Origin: an uncultured Victivallales bacterium
GTDB taxonomy: Bacteria; Verrucomicrobiota; Lentisphaeria; Victivallales; UBA1829
DNA length: 64,000 bases
Direction of reading: 5' to 3'
Assembly (NCBI GenBank): GCA_944390795.1
Contig: CALXRI010000012.1
Coordinates: 36,283 to 100,282, forward strand
The notes under the pieces were generated by a model. The model did not search any database and had not been told where the DNA came from. It worked only from the letters and a program-made list of their open reading frames with translations. A program made the translations under genes and the position numbers. Every line of letters begins with the position of its first letter. Position 1 is the first letter of the stretch. Positions 25,694 through 33,752 of the stretch are shown piece after piece.

Positions 25694-26815
25694 ATGATTC
25701 CGTTCATCGATCTCAAGAAACAGTATTCCCGGATTGAAAAAGACGTCGACCAGGCGATCAAGAAAGTTCTGCTGCACGGCCAGTACATCCTCGGCCCGGA
25801 GGTTGCGGAACTGGAACGGAAACTTGCGGATTTCGCCGGAACGAAATACTGCCTCGGATGCTCCAGCGGAACCGACGCCCTGCTCATGGCGATGATGGCC
25901 ATGGACTTCAAAAAAGGCGATGCCGTTTTCACTACGCCGTTCACCTTCTTCGCAACCGTGGAAATGATCGCGCTGACCGGCGCGACTCCCGTTTTCGCCG
26001 ACATTGACCCGAAAACCTACAACATCGATGCGGAAAAGCTGCGCGCGGCGATTCTGAAGGTCAAGGCGGAAGGAAAACTCACGCCGAAGGCGATTGTCAC
26101 CGTTGACATCTTCGGACAGCCGGCCGATTACGACGCCGTCCGGAAAGTCGCGGACGAGTTCTCCCTCCCCGTTATCGAGGACGGCGCCCAGGCAATGGGC
26201 GCGCTCTACAGGGGACGCCGCGTTCCTTCTCTCGGAAAAATCGGCTGCACGAGCTTTTTCCCTGCGAAACCGCTCGGATGCTACGGCGACGGCGGCGCGG
26301 TGTTCACCGACGACAAAGATCTCTATGACGCAATGTATTCGATCCTCGTCCACGGGCGCGGCGGCGACAAATACGACAACGTCAGGCTCGGATTGAACGC
26401 GCGCCTTGACACCGTCCAGGCGGCGGTTCTCCTTGAAAAGCTGAAAATCTATCCGGAAGAGATTGAACTCCGCCAGAAGGTCGTGGCAAAATACCGCAAG
26501 GCGCTCGACGGACTTGTTACGCTTCCTCATGTGCCGGAGGGAAATGTCTCCGTCTGGGCGCAGTTCTGCGTGCTTTCCCCGGAATTTGCGGCAATTCAGG
26601 ACGCGCTGAAGAAAAACGACATTCCGACCGCGCGCTATTACCCGATCCCGATGCATCTGCTGAAGGCGATGGAATATCTCGGCTACCGGAAGGGCGACAT
26701 GCCGGAGGCGGAAAAGGTTGCGGGAACGGTTTTCGCCCTGCCGATGCATGCGTATCTGGACGACGCGACAATCGAAAAGATCGGTTCGGTCATCCGGAAC
26801 GCCCTCGGGAAATAA
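25694..26815 (+). CDS. DegT/DnrJ/EryC1/StrS-family sugar aminotransferase
   Basis: 373 residues. PLP-dependent amination of a keto-sugar nucleotide on the way to an amino sugar of a surface glycan. The lysine that binds PLP is in SFFPAKPLGCYGDGGA, and the glycine/aspartate ring is seen in CSSGTDALLMAMMA and VIEDGAQAMGA. The closest known type by these motifs is WbpE (2,3-diamino-glucuronate pathway), but the substrate cannot be fixed from sequence alone. It stands alone between copA and nadE, unlike the usual glycan clusters. Confidence 0.9.
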   Translation: MIPFIDLKKQYSRIEKDVDQAIKKVLLHGQYILGPEVAELERKLADFAGTKYCLGCSSGTDALLMAMMAMDFKKGDAVFTTPFTFFATVEMIALTGATPVFADIDPKTYNIDAEKLRAAILKVKAEGKLTPKAIVTVDIFGQPADYDAVRKVADEFSLPVIEDGAQAMGALYRGRRVPSLGKIGCTSFFPAKPLGCYGDGGAVFTDDKDLYDAMYSILVHGRGGDKYDNVRLGLNARLDTVQAAVLLEKLKIYPEEIELRQKVVAKYRKALDGLVTLPHVPEGNVSVWAQFCVLSPEFAAIQDALKKNDIPTARYYPIPMHLLKAMEYLGYRKGDMPEAEKVAGTVFALPMHAYLDDATIEKIGSVIRNALGK

Positions 26816-26833
26816 AAAACAAGCTGATTCCAT

Positions 26834-26861
26834 CCGGAACAATGCCCGTGCATTCTTCCGG
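26834..26861 (+). terminator. Hairpin after the aminotransferase gene
   Basis: CCGGAACAATGC and GCATTCTTCCGG pair with one C-C mismatch around a 4-base loop. There is no T run, so termination would be weak or Rho-assisted; it may instead shape the nadE leader. Confidence 0.4.
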
Positions 26862-26921
26862 TGACTCAAGGACGCCGGTCGCGCAAAGCGCGGAACCAGG
26901 CACGAAAGGAGACGCCGTTTC

Positions 26922-28838
26922 ATGTTCGGTTTTTACAGAGTCGCATCCTGTTCGCCCATGGTGAAGGTGGCGGACACCGCGTTCAATGCAAAACACATTC
27001 TTGCGCTCGCGGACAAGGCGGGTGCGCACTCCGCAAGCATTGCCCTGTTTCCGGAACTTGCCGTGAGCGCCTACTCCTGCGGCGATCTGTTTCATAACGA
27101 GACGCTTCTGAACGCGGCGGAAGACGCCGTCGCGGAGATCGCACGGGAAACCGCCGGGCTTCCCGTGATCCTCGTCCTTGGCGCACCGGTCCGTTTCAAC
27201 GGAAGACTCTTCAACGCCGCGCTTGTCATCCGGAACGGAAGCATCCGCGGCATCGTGCCGAAGACCAATCTCCCGAATTACCGCGAATTTTATGAAAAGC
27301 GCCATTTTTCCTCCGGAGGGGGAATCGCGCAGGCGGCCGTCGATTTCGCCGGACAGACGGAGATCCCCTTCGGAACCGATCTGCTGTTCCGCGCGGGAAA
27401 AGAGCTTGCGTTCGGCATCGAGATCTGCGAGGACATGTGGAGCACGATCCCCCCGAGCTCGCATCTTGCGCTTGACGGTGCGCTTCTGATTCTGAATCCC
27501 TCGGCAAGCGACGAGCTGGTCGGCAAGGCGGACTACCGGCGGGAACTGGTCCGCAACCAGAGCGCGCGCTGCGTGGCGGCCTATGCGTATGCTTCCTCCG
27601 GCGTCGGGGAATCGACGATGGACACGGTCTGCGGGGGTCACTGCATTGCGGCGGAAAACGGCTCGGTGCTTCTGGATTCGCCGCGCTTTCTGCGGGAAGA
27701 CGCGATTTACTTTACGGATTTCGATCTCGCGCGCCTCCGCGCGGCGCGGCTCTCGGACAGTCCCTATGCGGACAGTGCGGCACGGGACGGCACGCCGGGA
27801 CGCCGCGTTCTGCAGCTCGGCGAACCGCTTGTTCCGGAATTGAGCGACATTCAGCGCGAAGTGCCGCGCCTGCCGTTCGTTCCGCAGTCCGACGCCTGCC
27901 GCGACGAACGCTGTGCGGAAATCTTCGCCATCCAGTCCGCCGGACTGGCGAAGCGGATCGAGCACACTGGCGCGAAAAAAGCCGTGATCGGCATTTCAGG
28001 CGGTCTGGATTCGACCCTCGCGCTGCTGGTCTGCGTCAACACGATGAAACTGCTCGGGCGCCCGATGACGGACACGCTCGCCGTCACGATGCCGGGATTC
28101 GGCACGACCGGGCGGACCTACCGCAATGCGGTGAACCTCTGCGGTCTCCTCGGCGTGGAACTCCGCGAAATCGGAATCAAGGAGGCCTGTCTGGAACATT
28201 TCCGTTCGATCGGGCACGATCCGGACGAGCACGACGTGGTTTATGAGAACGCGCAGGCGCGCGAACGGACACAGATCCTGATGGATGTGGCGAATCAGGC
28301 AGGCGGCTTCGTCGTCGGCACCGGGGACCTCTCCGAAATCGCGATGGGATGGTGCACCTACAACGCCGACCACATGTCGATGTACGCGGTGAACTGCTCC
28401 GTGCCGAAAACGCTGATCCGCTACCTGATCGCATGGGTCGGCGACCGTTCCGAAGCCCCCGTGCGCAATATTCTCCGCGACATCATCGACACGCCGGTCA
28501 GTCCGGAACTTCTGCCCGCCGCCCCCGACGGAACAATCCGCCAGAAAACCGAGGACATCATCGGTCCCTACGAGATTCACGATTTCTTCCTGTATCACTT
28601 CATCAAATACGGCGCGCCGCCCGAGAAGCTGCTCTTTCTGGCGGAACGCGCATTCGGAAACGAGTATCCGGAGGAAAAGCTGCGGACGTTCCTGCGCACC
28701 TTCCTCCGGCGCTTCTTCTCGCAGCAGTTCAAGCGGAGCTGCTCGGCGGACGGCCCGAAAGTCGGTTCGATCAGCCTCTCCCCGCGCGGGGACTGGCGGA
28801 TGCCATCCGACGCGGCGGCGCAGGCATGGAACATCTGA
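26922..28838 (+). CDS. nadE: Glutamine-dependent NAD+ synthetase
   Basis: 638 residues. Converts deamido-NAD to NAD using glutamine. Residues 1-270 are a nitrilase-type glutaminase with the Glu-Lys-Cys triad (FPELAVSAYS, VPKTNLPNY, GIEICEDMW); residues about 330-600 are the synthetase with the P-loop GISGGLDSTLALLV and DLSEIAMGWCTYNADHMSMY. AGGAG lies 11 bases before the ATG. The gene is 14 bases ahead of the TadE-like gene, and transcription likely continues through hldE. Confidence 0.95.
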   Translation: MFGFYRVASCSPMVKVADTAFNAKHILALADKAGAHSASIALFPELAVSAYSCGDLFHNETLLNAAEDAVAEIARETAGLPVILVLGAPVRFNGRLFNAALVIRNGSIRGIVPKTNLPNYREFYEKRHFSSGGGIAQAAVDFAGQTEIPFGTDLLFRAGKELAFGIEICEDMWSTIPPSSHLALDGALLILNPSASDELVGKADYRRELVRNQSARCVAAYAYASSGVGESTMDTVCGGHCIAAENGSVLLDSPRFLREDAIYFTDFDLARLRAARLSDSPYADSAARDGTPGRRVLQLGEPLVPELSDIQREVPRLPFVPQSDACRDERCAEIFAIQSAGLAKRIEHTGAKKAVIGISGGLDSTLALLVCVNTMKLLGRPMTDTLAVTMPGFGTTGRTYRNAVNLCGLLGVELREIGIKEACLEHFRSIGHDPDEHDVVYENAQARERTQILMDVANQAGGFVVGTGDLSEIAMGWCTYNADHMSMYAVNCSVPKTLIRYLIAWVGDRSEAPVRNILRDIIDTPVSPELLPAAPDGTIRQKTEDIIGPYEIHDFFLYHFIKYGAPPEKLLFLAERAFGNEYPEEKLRTFLRTFLRRFFSQQFKRSCSADGPKVGSISLSPRGDWRMPSDAAAQAWNI

Positions 28839-28852
28839 CGGGAGACGATCCG

Positions 28853-29497
28853 ATGAAACGGTTCCGGCGGGACAGGCACGAGCACGGACAGGCGGTTGCC
28901 GAGCTTCTGATCTCCCTTCTTGCCATCGCGGCGGTTCTGCTCGGCGTAATCATGGTCTCCGTCATGGGCATCTCCGGAATCAGGAACATCATTGACACAC
29001 GGACTGAAGCCGAGCGGAAAATGACCGCCAACGCGTTCGGCGCGGTCCAGCCGCAGCACATCACAGAATGGGTCAACATCCGCCGGAGCGGCAGCGGCAG
29101 AAACGCACAATTTCTGGAAAAAGCGCAGAACGACGGCGACGGGATTCAATTCACCCAGGACGACGAGGCGGTAACGGCGCAGGCATCCGACGGCGGCGCA
29201 TTCGCCGACGAACTGAAATCGACCGACGGAACATTCTCCACTTCCTATCTGGCGTCCACAACTTATGCGCGCAACGCGTTCGACCAGAAACTGGAACTCT
29301 CCAACATCTTCATTTCGGCGGCGGACCTGACCTCCGCACGGAAAACCGTCAACGATCCGCTTTCGGAATATGATCTCTCCGCCGTGACGCGCGCGCTGCG
29401 GAAATTCGGAATCAACGCGCAGGAATTCAAAATCGAGGACACCGTGTTCATGCCGCGCAGCAACGCGGACGAATCCGCGGAAGGTGAAAATCCATGA
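28853..29497 (+). CDS. TadE/TadG-like pilus-type membrane protein
   Basis: 214 residues. The opening GQAVAELLISLLAIAAVLLG is the TadE-like N-terminal pattern: a G-x-x-x-x-E cleavage-type sequence followed by one hydrophobic helix (about 15-40). The remaining 170 residues are soluble, Asp/Ala/Ser-rich, and unlike named proteins. TadE/TadG proteins are minor pseudopilins of Flp pili. No other tad genes are in the window, and the gene sits between nadE and the heptose adenylyltransferase gene, whose start overlaps its stop (ATGA). GGGAG lies 8 bases ahead of the ATG. The function here is uncertain. Confidence 0.65.
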   Translation: MKRFRRDRHEHGQAVAELLISLLAIAAVLLGVIMVSVMGISGIRNIIDTRTEAERKMTANAFGAVQPQHITEWVNIRRSGSGRNAQFLEKAQNDGDGIQFTQDDEAVTAQASDGGAFADELKSTDGTFSTSYLASTTYARNAFDQKLELSNIFISAADLTSARKTVNDPLSEYDLSAVTRALRKFGINAQEFKIEDTVFMPRSNADESAEGENP

Positions 29498-30009
29498 CGA
29501 AAATCGTTTCCCCCGAACACAAGATTTTTACAGACACAGGCAAAGCCGCCGAATGGCGGCAGGCTCTCCGGAAGGAGGGGAAAAAACTTGCGCTCACAAA
29601 CGGCTGTTTCGACATTCTGCACCGGGGCCATGCCGAATATCTGCTCGCGGCGCGGAATCTGGGCGACGCATTGATCGTGCTTCTGAATGCGGACGCGTCC
29701 GTCCGGGAGCTGAAGGGGCCGTCGCGCCCGGTCAATACGGAATACGACCGCGCGTTTCTGCTCGCCTCGCTGGAATATGTGGACGCGGTTCTGATCTTCG
29801 ACGGCACGCGCTGCCACCGCGAAATCGCCGCGCTGGAGCCGGACTGCTACGCAAAGGGCGGCGATTATACTGTGGAAACGCTGGACCCCGATGAACGTGC
29901 CGCGCTTCAGCAGTCCGGAACGGAAATCCGCTTCATCCGGTTCGTGCCGGGCCTTTCCACAAGCAATACGATCCGGAAAATCAGGGCGGACCGGCTTCCG
30001 CCATCCTGA
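29494..30009 (+). CDS. hldE2: D-beta-D-heptose 1-phosphate adenylyltransferase
   Basis: 171 residues. Forms ADP-heptose for the lipopolysaccharide inner core, matching the C-terminal half of E. coli HldE as a stand-alone enzyme. The nucleotidyltransferase motif is LTNGCFDILHRGHAEYL, followed by LIVLLNADASVRELKGPSRP and YAKGGDY, and VPGLSTSNTIRKIR at the end. The separate kinase half is not in this window, and the downstream PfkB-family kinase looks like a fructose-1-phosphate type rather than HldA. The ATG overlaps the preceding gene by ATGA. Confidence 0.9.
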   Translation: MTKIVSPEHKIFTDTGKAAEWRQALRKEGKKLALTNGCFDILHRGHAEYLLAARNLGDALIVLLNADASVRELKGPSRPVNTEYDRAFLLASLEYVDAVLIFDGTRCHREIAALEPDCYAKGGDYTVETLDPDERAALQQSGTEIRFIRFVPGLSTSNTIRKIRADRLPPS

Positions 30010-30071
30010 TTCTGACAATGCGGACCGCCTCCGGCATCCGGAGAGAAGGGAAACAGGAACAGGGAAAGCGG

Positions 30072-30100
30072 CGTCTTCGGAAAGCGGCATTCCGGAGACG
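30072..30100 (+). terminator. Terminator-like hairpin after the heptose adenylyltransferase gene
   Basis: CGTCTTCGGA (30072-30081) pairs with TCCGGAGACG (30091-30100), 10 bp with one U-G, 9-base loop. The following sequence is only moderately T-rich. Confidence 0.5.
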
Positions 30101-30132
30101 GATTCATTTTCCTCCATTTTGCGGAGGGGAAT

Positions 30133-30161
30133 TTGACAAAGGCTCTCTTCCATGTTAAGTT
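30133..30161 (+). promoter_or_regulatory. Promoter of the PfkB-family kinase gene
   Basis: TTGACA (30133-30138), 17 bases, TAAGTT (30156-30161); consensus -35. Confidence 0.65.
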
Positions 30162-30189
30162 TCCATCCAAAATCAAGGACACCAGACAC

Positions 30190-31128
30190 ATGAAAAAAAT
30201 ACTTGTTTCCGGATTGAATCCGGCATGGCAGAAGACTCTGTTTTTCAGCGAAGTGGTGCAGGGCGGAGTCAATCGCGCGGCAAAGGCGGAGCGCACCGCC
30301 TCGGGAAAAGGGATCAACTTTGCGAGAGCCGCGAAAACATGGGGCAAGGCGGAGACGGTCGTCCTGCAATTCGCGGGTGGAATCACGGGAAAACTTCTCA
30401 CCGGCGTGCTCGACCGGGAGGAGATCCGACATTTCACGGCATTCTCCGATGCCGGAACACGGGTCTGCACGACAGTCATCAGCGCGAATCCGCACTCCGT
30501 GACGGAACTGATCGAACCTTCCGCGCCCATTCCGGAGGACACGGTCCGCACACTCTTCGAAATGGGCGTGAAGGCGCTTCCGGAATCCGATGCGCTCGCG
30601 GTCTGCGGCACCTATCCTCCGGGCGTTCCCCAGGAGTTCTACGCGTCGCTGATCCGAGAGGCGCGCAAGAGCGGAAAATTCATTCTTCTGGATTCGTTCA
30701 TGAATGTGGAACAGTCGCTCCAGGCTGGGGTATCCCTTCTGAAGGTGAATCTGGAGGAGATCCTCAAACTGACCGCGGAAACGGACATCCTCCGCGCCGT
30801 CGGACGCTGTCGCGAACGCTATCCGCTGGATCTGATCGCGGTCACGGCCGGACCGGACAGCGCATGGTTCTTCAACGGGAAGGAGCTCTACCGCCTTTCG
30901 CCGCCGCAGATCTCCCATGTGGAAAACACGATCGGGGCGGGCGACACCTGTTCCTCGGTCATGCTCTCGGAGATCGTGAACGGAACCGATCCGATGGAGG
31001 CGTTTCTTCTCGGGCTGTCCGCCGCCTCCGCAAGCTGCATGACACCCGTCTGCGCCTTTTATGACAAGAACACGGCGCTGGAACTCCGCGGAACAGCCGG
31101 AGAACCCGAACGCGTCAAAACCTACTGA
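30190..31128 (+). CDS. PfkB-family hexose-phosphate kinase (1-phosphofructokinase/tagatose-6-P kinase type)
   Basis: 312 residues. PfkB fold: GLNPAWQKTLFF at the start (the sugar-binding Asn), GKGINFARAAKTWG, and the ATP/anion-hole motif NTIGAGDTCSSVML with the catalytic Asp. Members phosphorylate fructose 1-phosphate, tagatose 6-phosphate or related sugars; which one cannot be told. ATG 30190 has AAGGA 10 bases upstream; the earlier in-frame TTG at 30133 lies inside the promoter. The SppA-like gene follows 15 bases later. Confidence 0.88.
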   Translation: MKKILVSGLNPAWQKTLFFSEVVQGGVNRAAKAERTASGKGINFARAAKTWGKAETVVLQFAGGITGKLLTGVLDREEIRHFTAFSDAGTRVCTTVISANPHSVTELIEPSAPIPEDTVRTLFEMGVKALPESDALAVCGTYPPGVPQEFYASLIREARKSGKFILLDSFMNVEQSLQAGVSLLKVNLEEILKLTAETDILRAVGRCRERYPLDLIAVTAGPDSAWFFNGKELYRLSPPQISHVENTIGAGDTCSSVMLSEIVNGTDPMEAFLLGLSAASASCMTPVCAFYDKNTALELRGTAGEPERVKTY

Positions 31129-31143
31129 AAGGATCCCGCCATC

Positions 31144-32271
31144 ATGGAGGAAGAACTCATTCCGACGGAAACGAAAGCGAATGCGGACCCCCATGCGCCT
31201 TCTGCCGCGAACGGGAAACGTTCCGGATGCGCCGGCAGAGGCTGTCTGATCGGATCGCTGGCGGCTCTTGCCTTGCTTGCGGCGTCCGGAGTCGCGCTGG
31301 TGTTCGTAATCGGCTTTCTCGGAATCCTTTCGGAAAAGATCGGAGACTTCGAATCCAGTGAAACCTCCGCCTTCAAATATGCGTCAGGCAGGAATTTCAA
31401 AGAGATCTACGTGGAGGGATTCGACAGCATCCATTCTCAGAATAAAATCGCCGTCATCAACGTCAACGGCGTGATTGTCTCCGAGGACGGAGGCTCGTAT
31501 TACGACACCGCGGTCTCCTCCTACATCCGGGCGCAGCTGCGCCGGGCGGCGTCCGACGCGGCGGTCAAAGCGGTCATCATCAACCTGAACACGCCGGGCG
31601 GCGAAGTCACGGCCTCGGATGAAATCTATGAGGAGATCCTGAATGTCCGCACCCGGAAACCGGTCGTCGCCATGATGAACTCCATCGCGGCAAGCGGCGG
31701 TTACTACATCGCCGCGGCCTGCCGTCCGATCATCGCCAACAAGCTGACGCTCACAGGAAGCATCGGCGTCATCATCGCGACCTACAATTATCACAAGCTC
31801 TTCGAGAAAATCGGGCTTCAGTCGGAAGTCTACACGTCCGGTCCGATGAAGGACATGCTCAACGGCGGACGGGCGAGAACGCCGCAGGAGATCGAGGTCA
31901 TCCGCAAGCTCGTGAACAACACCTACGACGTGTTTGTGAACATCGTGGCAAAATCGCGCAACATCCCGCCGGAGAAAATAAAGAGCTCCATCATCGGCGA
32001 CGGCAGGGTCTTCGACGGCGGGCAGGCTCTGCAGCTCGGACTCGTCGACAAGCTCGGCTACTTCAAGGATGCCGTGGCGGCGGCCGCCGGAATGGCGAAA
32101 ATCAGCGGATCCTACACCGTCATCCAATACGAGGAGTCCTTCTCCTTTTCCAGGCTCTTCGATTTGCTGAGCGCGAAAACGCGTCCCGTGAACATCTCCC
32201 TGCAGGGGGAATCCGCAAATTCATTCCGCCCGCAGCAGGGCAGACTCTATTATCTGCCGGCCAGTTTCTGA
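31144..32271 (+). CDS. sppA: SppA-like membrane-bound serine protease homologue, catalytic Lys not in its usual place
   Basis: 375 residues. Short-form SppA type: one membrane helix (about 35-60) then the ClpP/crotonase-like domain facing the periplasm. The nucleophile Ser184 in SIAASGGYYIA and the oxyanion loop NTPGGEV are present. The general-base Lys normally found in the I-K-S/A-G-x-x-K-D segment is Thr231 here (SEVYTSGPMKDML), while the later Lys remains. It may be inactive or use another base. Known members degrade cleaved signal peptides. The stop shares one base with the next start (TGATG). Confidence 0.85.
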   Translation: MEEELIPTETKANADPHAPSAANGKRSGCAGRGCLIGSLAALALLAASGVALVFVIGFLGILSEKIGDFESSETSAFKYASGRNFKEIYVEGFDSIHSQNKIAVINVNGVIVSEDGGSYYDTAVSSYIRAQLRRAASDAAVKAVIINLNTPGGEVTASDEIYEEILNVRTRKPVVAMMNSIAASGGYYIAAACRPIIANKLTLTGSIGVIIATYNYHKLFEKIGLQSEVYTSGPMKDMLNGGRARTPQEIEVIRKLVNNTYDVFVNIVAKSRNIPPEKIKSSIIGDGRVFDGGQALQLGLVDKLGYFKDAVAAAAGMAKISGSYTVIQYEESFSFSRLFDLLSAKTRPVNISLQGESANSFRPQQGRLYYLPASF

Positions 32272-33266
32272 TGCACGATTTCCGGAAAAGCGTCCTGCAG
32301 TCCGCGCTGTGGCTCCGGGACATTTCACAGGACACGTTTTCCTGGTCCGCGGAAAAGCACCGGATCTTCCACACCTGCCGTCGCGCATATCTGATCCGCT
32401 ACTACATCGCGCAGGGAGGATGGGACGCCTCCGCCTCTCCGATCGCGCGGAAGGCCTTCACGGAGAAATACCTCCGGACCTTTCCGGCGTGGCTGGAGGA
32501 GCTGTTTTCCGAATCGCTTTCGGATGCGCTTCTCCAGCTGCGGACCGTCCCGAAACACCGCTATGCGGACGAGCTGATCCATACGCTGAAACTGCGCCTC
32601 TCCCACAGGATCTTTCTCGCCGAAGCCTTCCTTGCGGAGAAGAGAGATCTCACCGATCCGAAAAAACTCTCCTTTTTCGATCTTTACTACAGGACGCGCC
32701 GCTTCTCCGGCAGACGGCAGATCATCGCGGAATGCAAACAGTTCTTCCGCAAATTCCTCTCCTGTCTTCCCGCTTCGTCGCTGGCGGAGCGGATTCTCCG
32801 GACGGATGCGCTTGCGTGGCGCGTCCCTCCGGCATTCCTGCTGACGCACTGCGGAGCGATCCCCGTTTATCTGCGTCCGCGCATTCATGCATTCGATCAG
32901 GGAGAAGCCGTTTTCCTCTCCTTCTCGCTCTTTCCCTCGGAAAGCGACCTTCCGCATACCGGATATTCCTGCGGGGAACCAGATGCCGGCGCGCTCGGCG
33001 ATTCCCTGTTCGCAAGCTACGCATCGGGGCGCTTCCGCACGGAGCGCATCACATGTCATGCCGTCATGCAATGCGGACCGGAATTCTCGGAAGAGGAGCT
33101 GCGTCCCTCCCCCGCCCCGGAAAAGCTGATCCGGGAATCGGCGGCCCGGATGCTGGCGCATCTGCCGTCCTCCGCGGACTCGCTGGAGGATTTTCCTCCG
33201 GGCCGGGAGTCGGCGCGCTGTTCCCGCTGCCGGTTTCAAGGCACATGCTCCTATCTGGACTGCTGA
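32271..33266 (+). CDS. PD-(D/E)XK nuclease-superfamily-like protein with Cys cluster
   Basis: 331 residues. The opening TFSWSAEKHRIFHTCRRAYL resembles the first helix of PD-(D/E)XK nucleases of the AddB/Cas4 type (aromatic-S then C-R-R-A-Y), and the C terminus has CSRCRFQGTCSYLDC, a four-cysteine pattern like their iron-sulfur staple. I could not place the catalytic D/E-x-K residues with confidence, so nuclease activity is unproven. It is coupled to the SppA-like gene by a one-base overlap (TGATG) and is followed by the trxA promoter. Confidence 0.55.
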   Translation: MHDFRKSVLQSALWLRDISQDTFSWSAEKHRIFHTCRRAYLIRYYIAQGGWDASASPIARKAFTEKYLRTFPAWLEELFSESLSDALLQLRTVPKHRYADELIHTLKLRLSHRIFLAEAFLAEKRDLTDPKKLSFFDLYYRTRRFSGRRQIIAECKQFFRKFLSCLPASSLAERILRTDALAWRVPPAFLLTHCGAIPVYLRPRIHAFDQGEAVFLSFSLFPSESDLPHTGYSCGEPDAGALGDSLFASYASGRFRTERITCHAVMQCGPEFSEEELRPSPAPEKLIRESAARMLAHLPSSADSLEDFPPGRESARCSRCRFQGTCSYLDC

Positions 33267-33294
33267 GATTTTCGCAAATCCGGACTTTGGGGAC

Positions 33295-33323
33295 TTGACA
33301 AATTCCGGATTTAAGCTTTAGTT
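33295..33323 (+). promoter_or_regulatory. Promoter of trxA
   Basis: TTGACA (33295-33300), 17 bases, TTAGTT (33318-33323); TAGTTA at 18 bases is an alternative -10. Confidence 0.6.
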
Positions 33324-33366
33324 ATAGGACAGAAACATAACGGACAAACAACAAGGAGAATTGGCC

Positions 33367-33690
33367 ATGGGCGAAGTCATACATGTCACAGCGGAAAATT
33401 TCGATGAAGCAACATCAAAAGGCGTCTGCCTGCTGGATTTCTGGGCGGAATGGTGCGGCCCCTGCAAGATGCTCTCCCCGATTCTGGACCAGGTCGCGGC
33501 GGAAATCGGCAACCGGGCGCTGATCCTCAAGGCGAACGTCGACAACGTGCAGCAGCAGACCGTGAAATTCGGGGTCCGCAACATCCCGGCGATCTTCATT
33601 CTGAAAGACGGCGCGGTTGTCAAGCAGTTCAACGGCGTGCAGGACAAAGCGACGCTTGTCAAGGCACTTGAAGACGCGCTGAACGCCTGA
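33367..33690 (+). CDS. trxA: Thioredoxin
   Basis: 107 residues. Small cytoplasmic dithiol oxidoreductase. The active site is WCGPC (Cys30, Cys33) and the cis-proline is in NIPAIFIL. AAGGAG lies 8 bases before ATG 33367. It has its own promoter and a terminator immediately after, so it is monocistronic, though tilS lies just downstream. Confidence 0.97.
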   Translation: MGEVIHVTAENFDEATSKGVCLLDFWAEWCGPCKMLSPILDQVAAEIGNRALILKANVDNVQQQTVKFGVRNIPAIFILKDGAVVKQFNGVQDKATLVKALEDALNA

Positions 33691-33712
33691 TTCCACCCGC
33701 AGGAAAAAATAT

Positions 33713-33735
33713 GCCGGGCCTCAAACCCGGCTTTT
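33713..33735 (+). terminator. Intrinsic terminator after trxA
   Basis: GCCGGG (33713-33718) and CCCGGC (33726-33731) with a 7-base loop and TTTT. It rules out the ATG at 33711 as the tilS start. Confidence 0.75.
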
Positions 33736-33752
33736 CTGCATCGGCGCAAACG

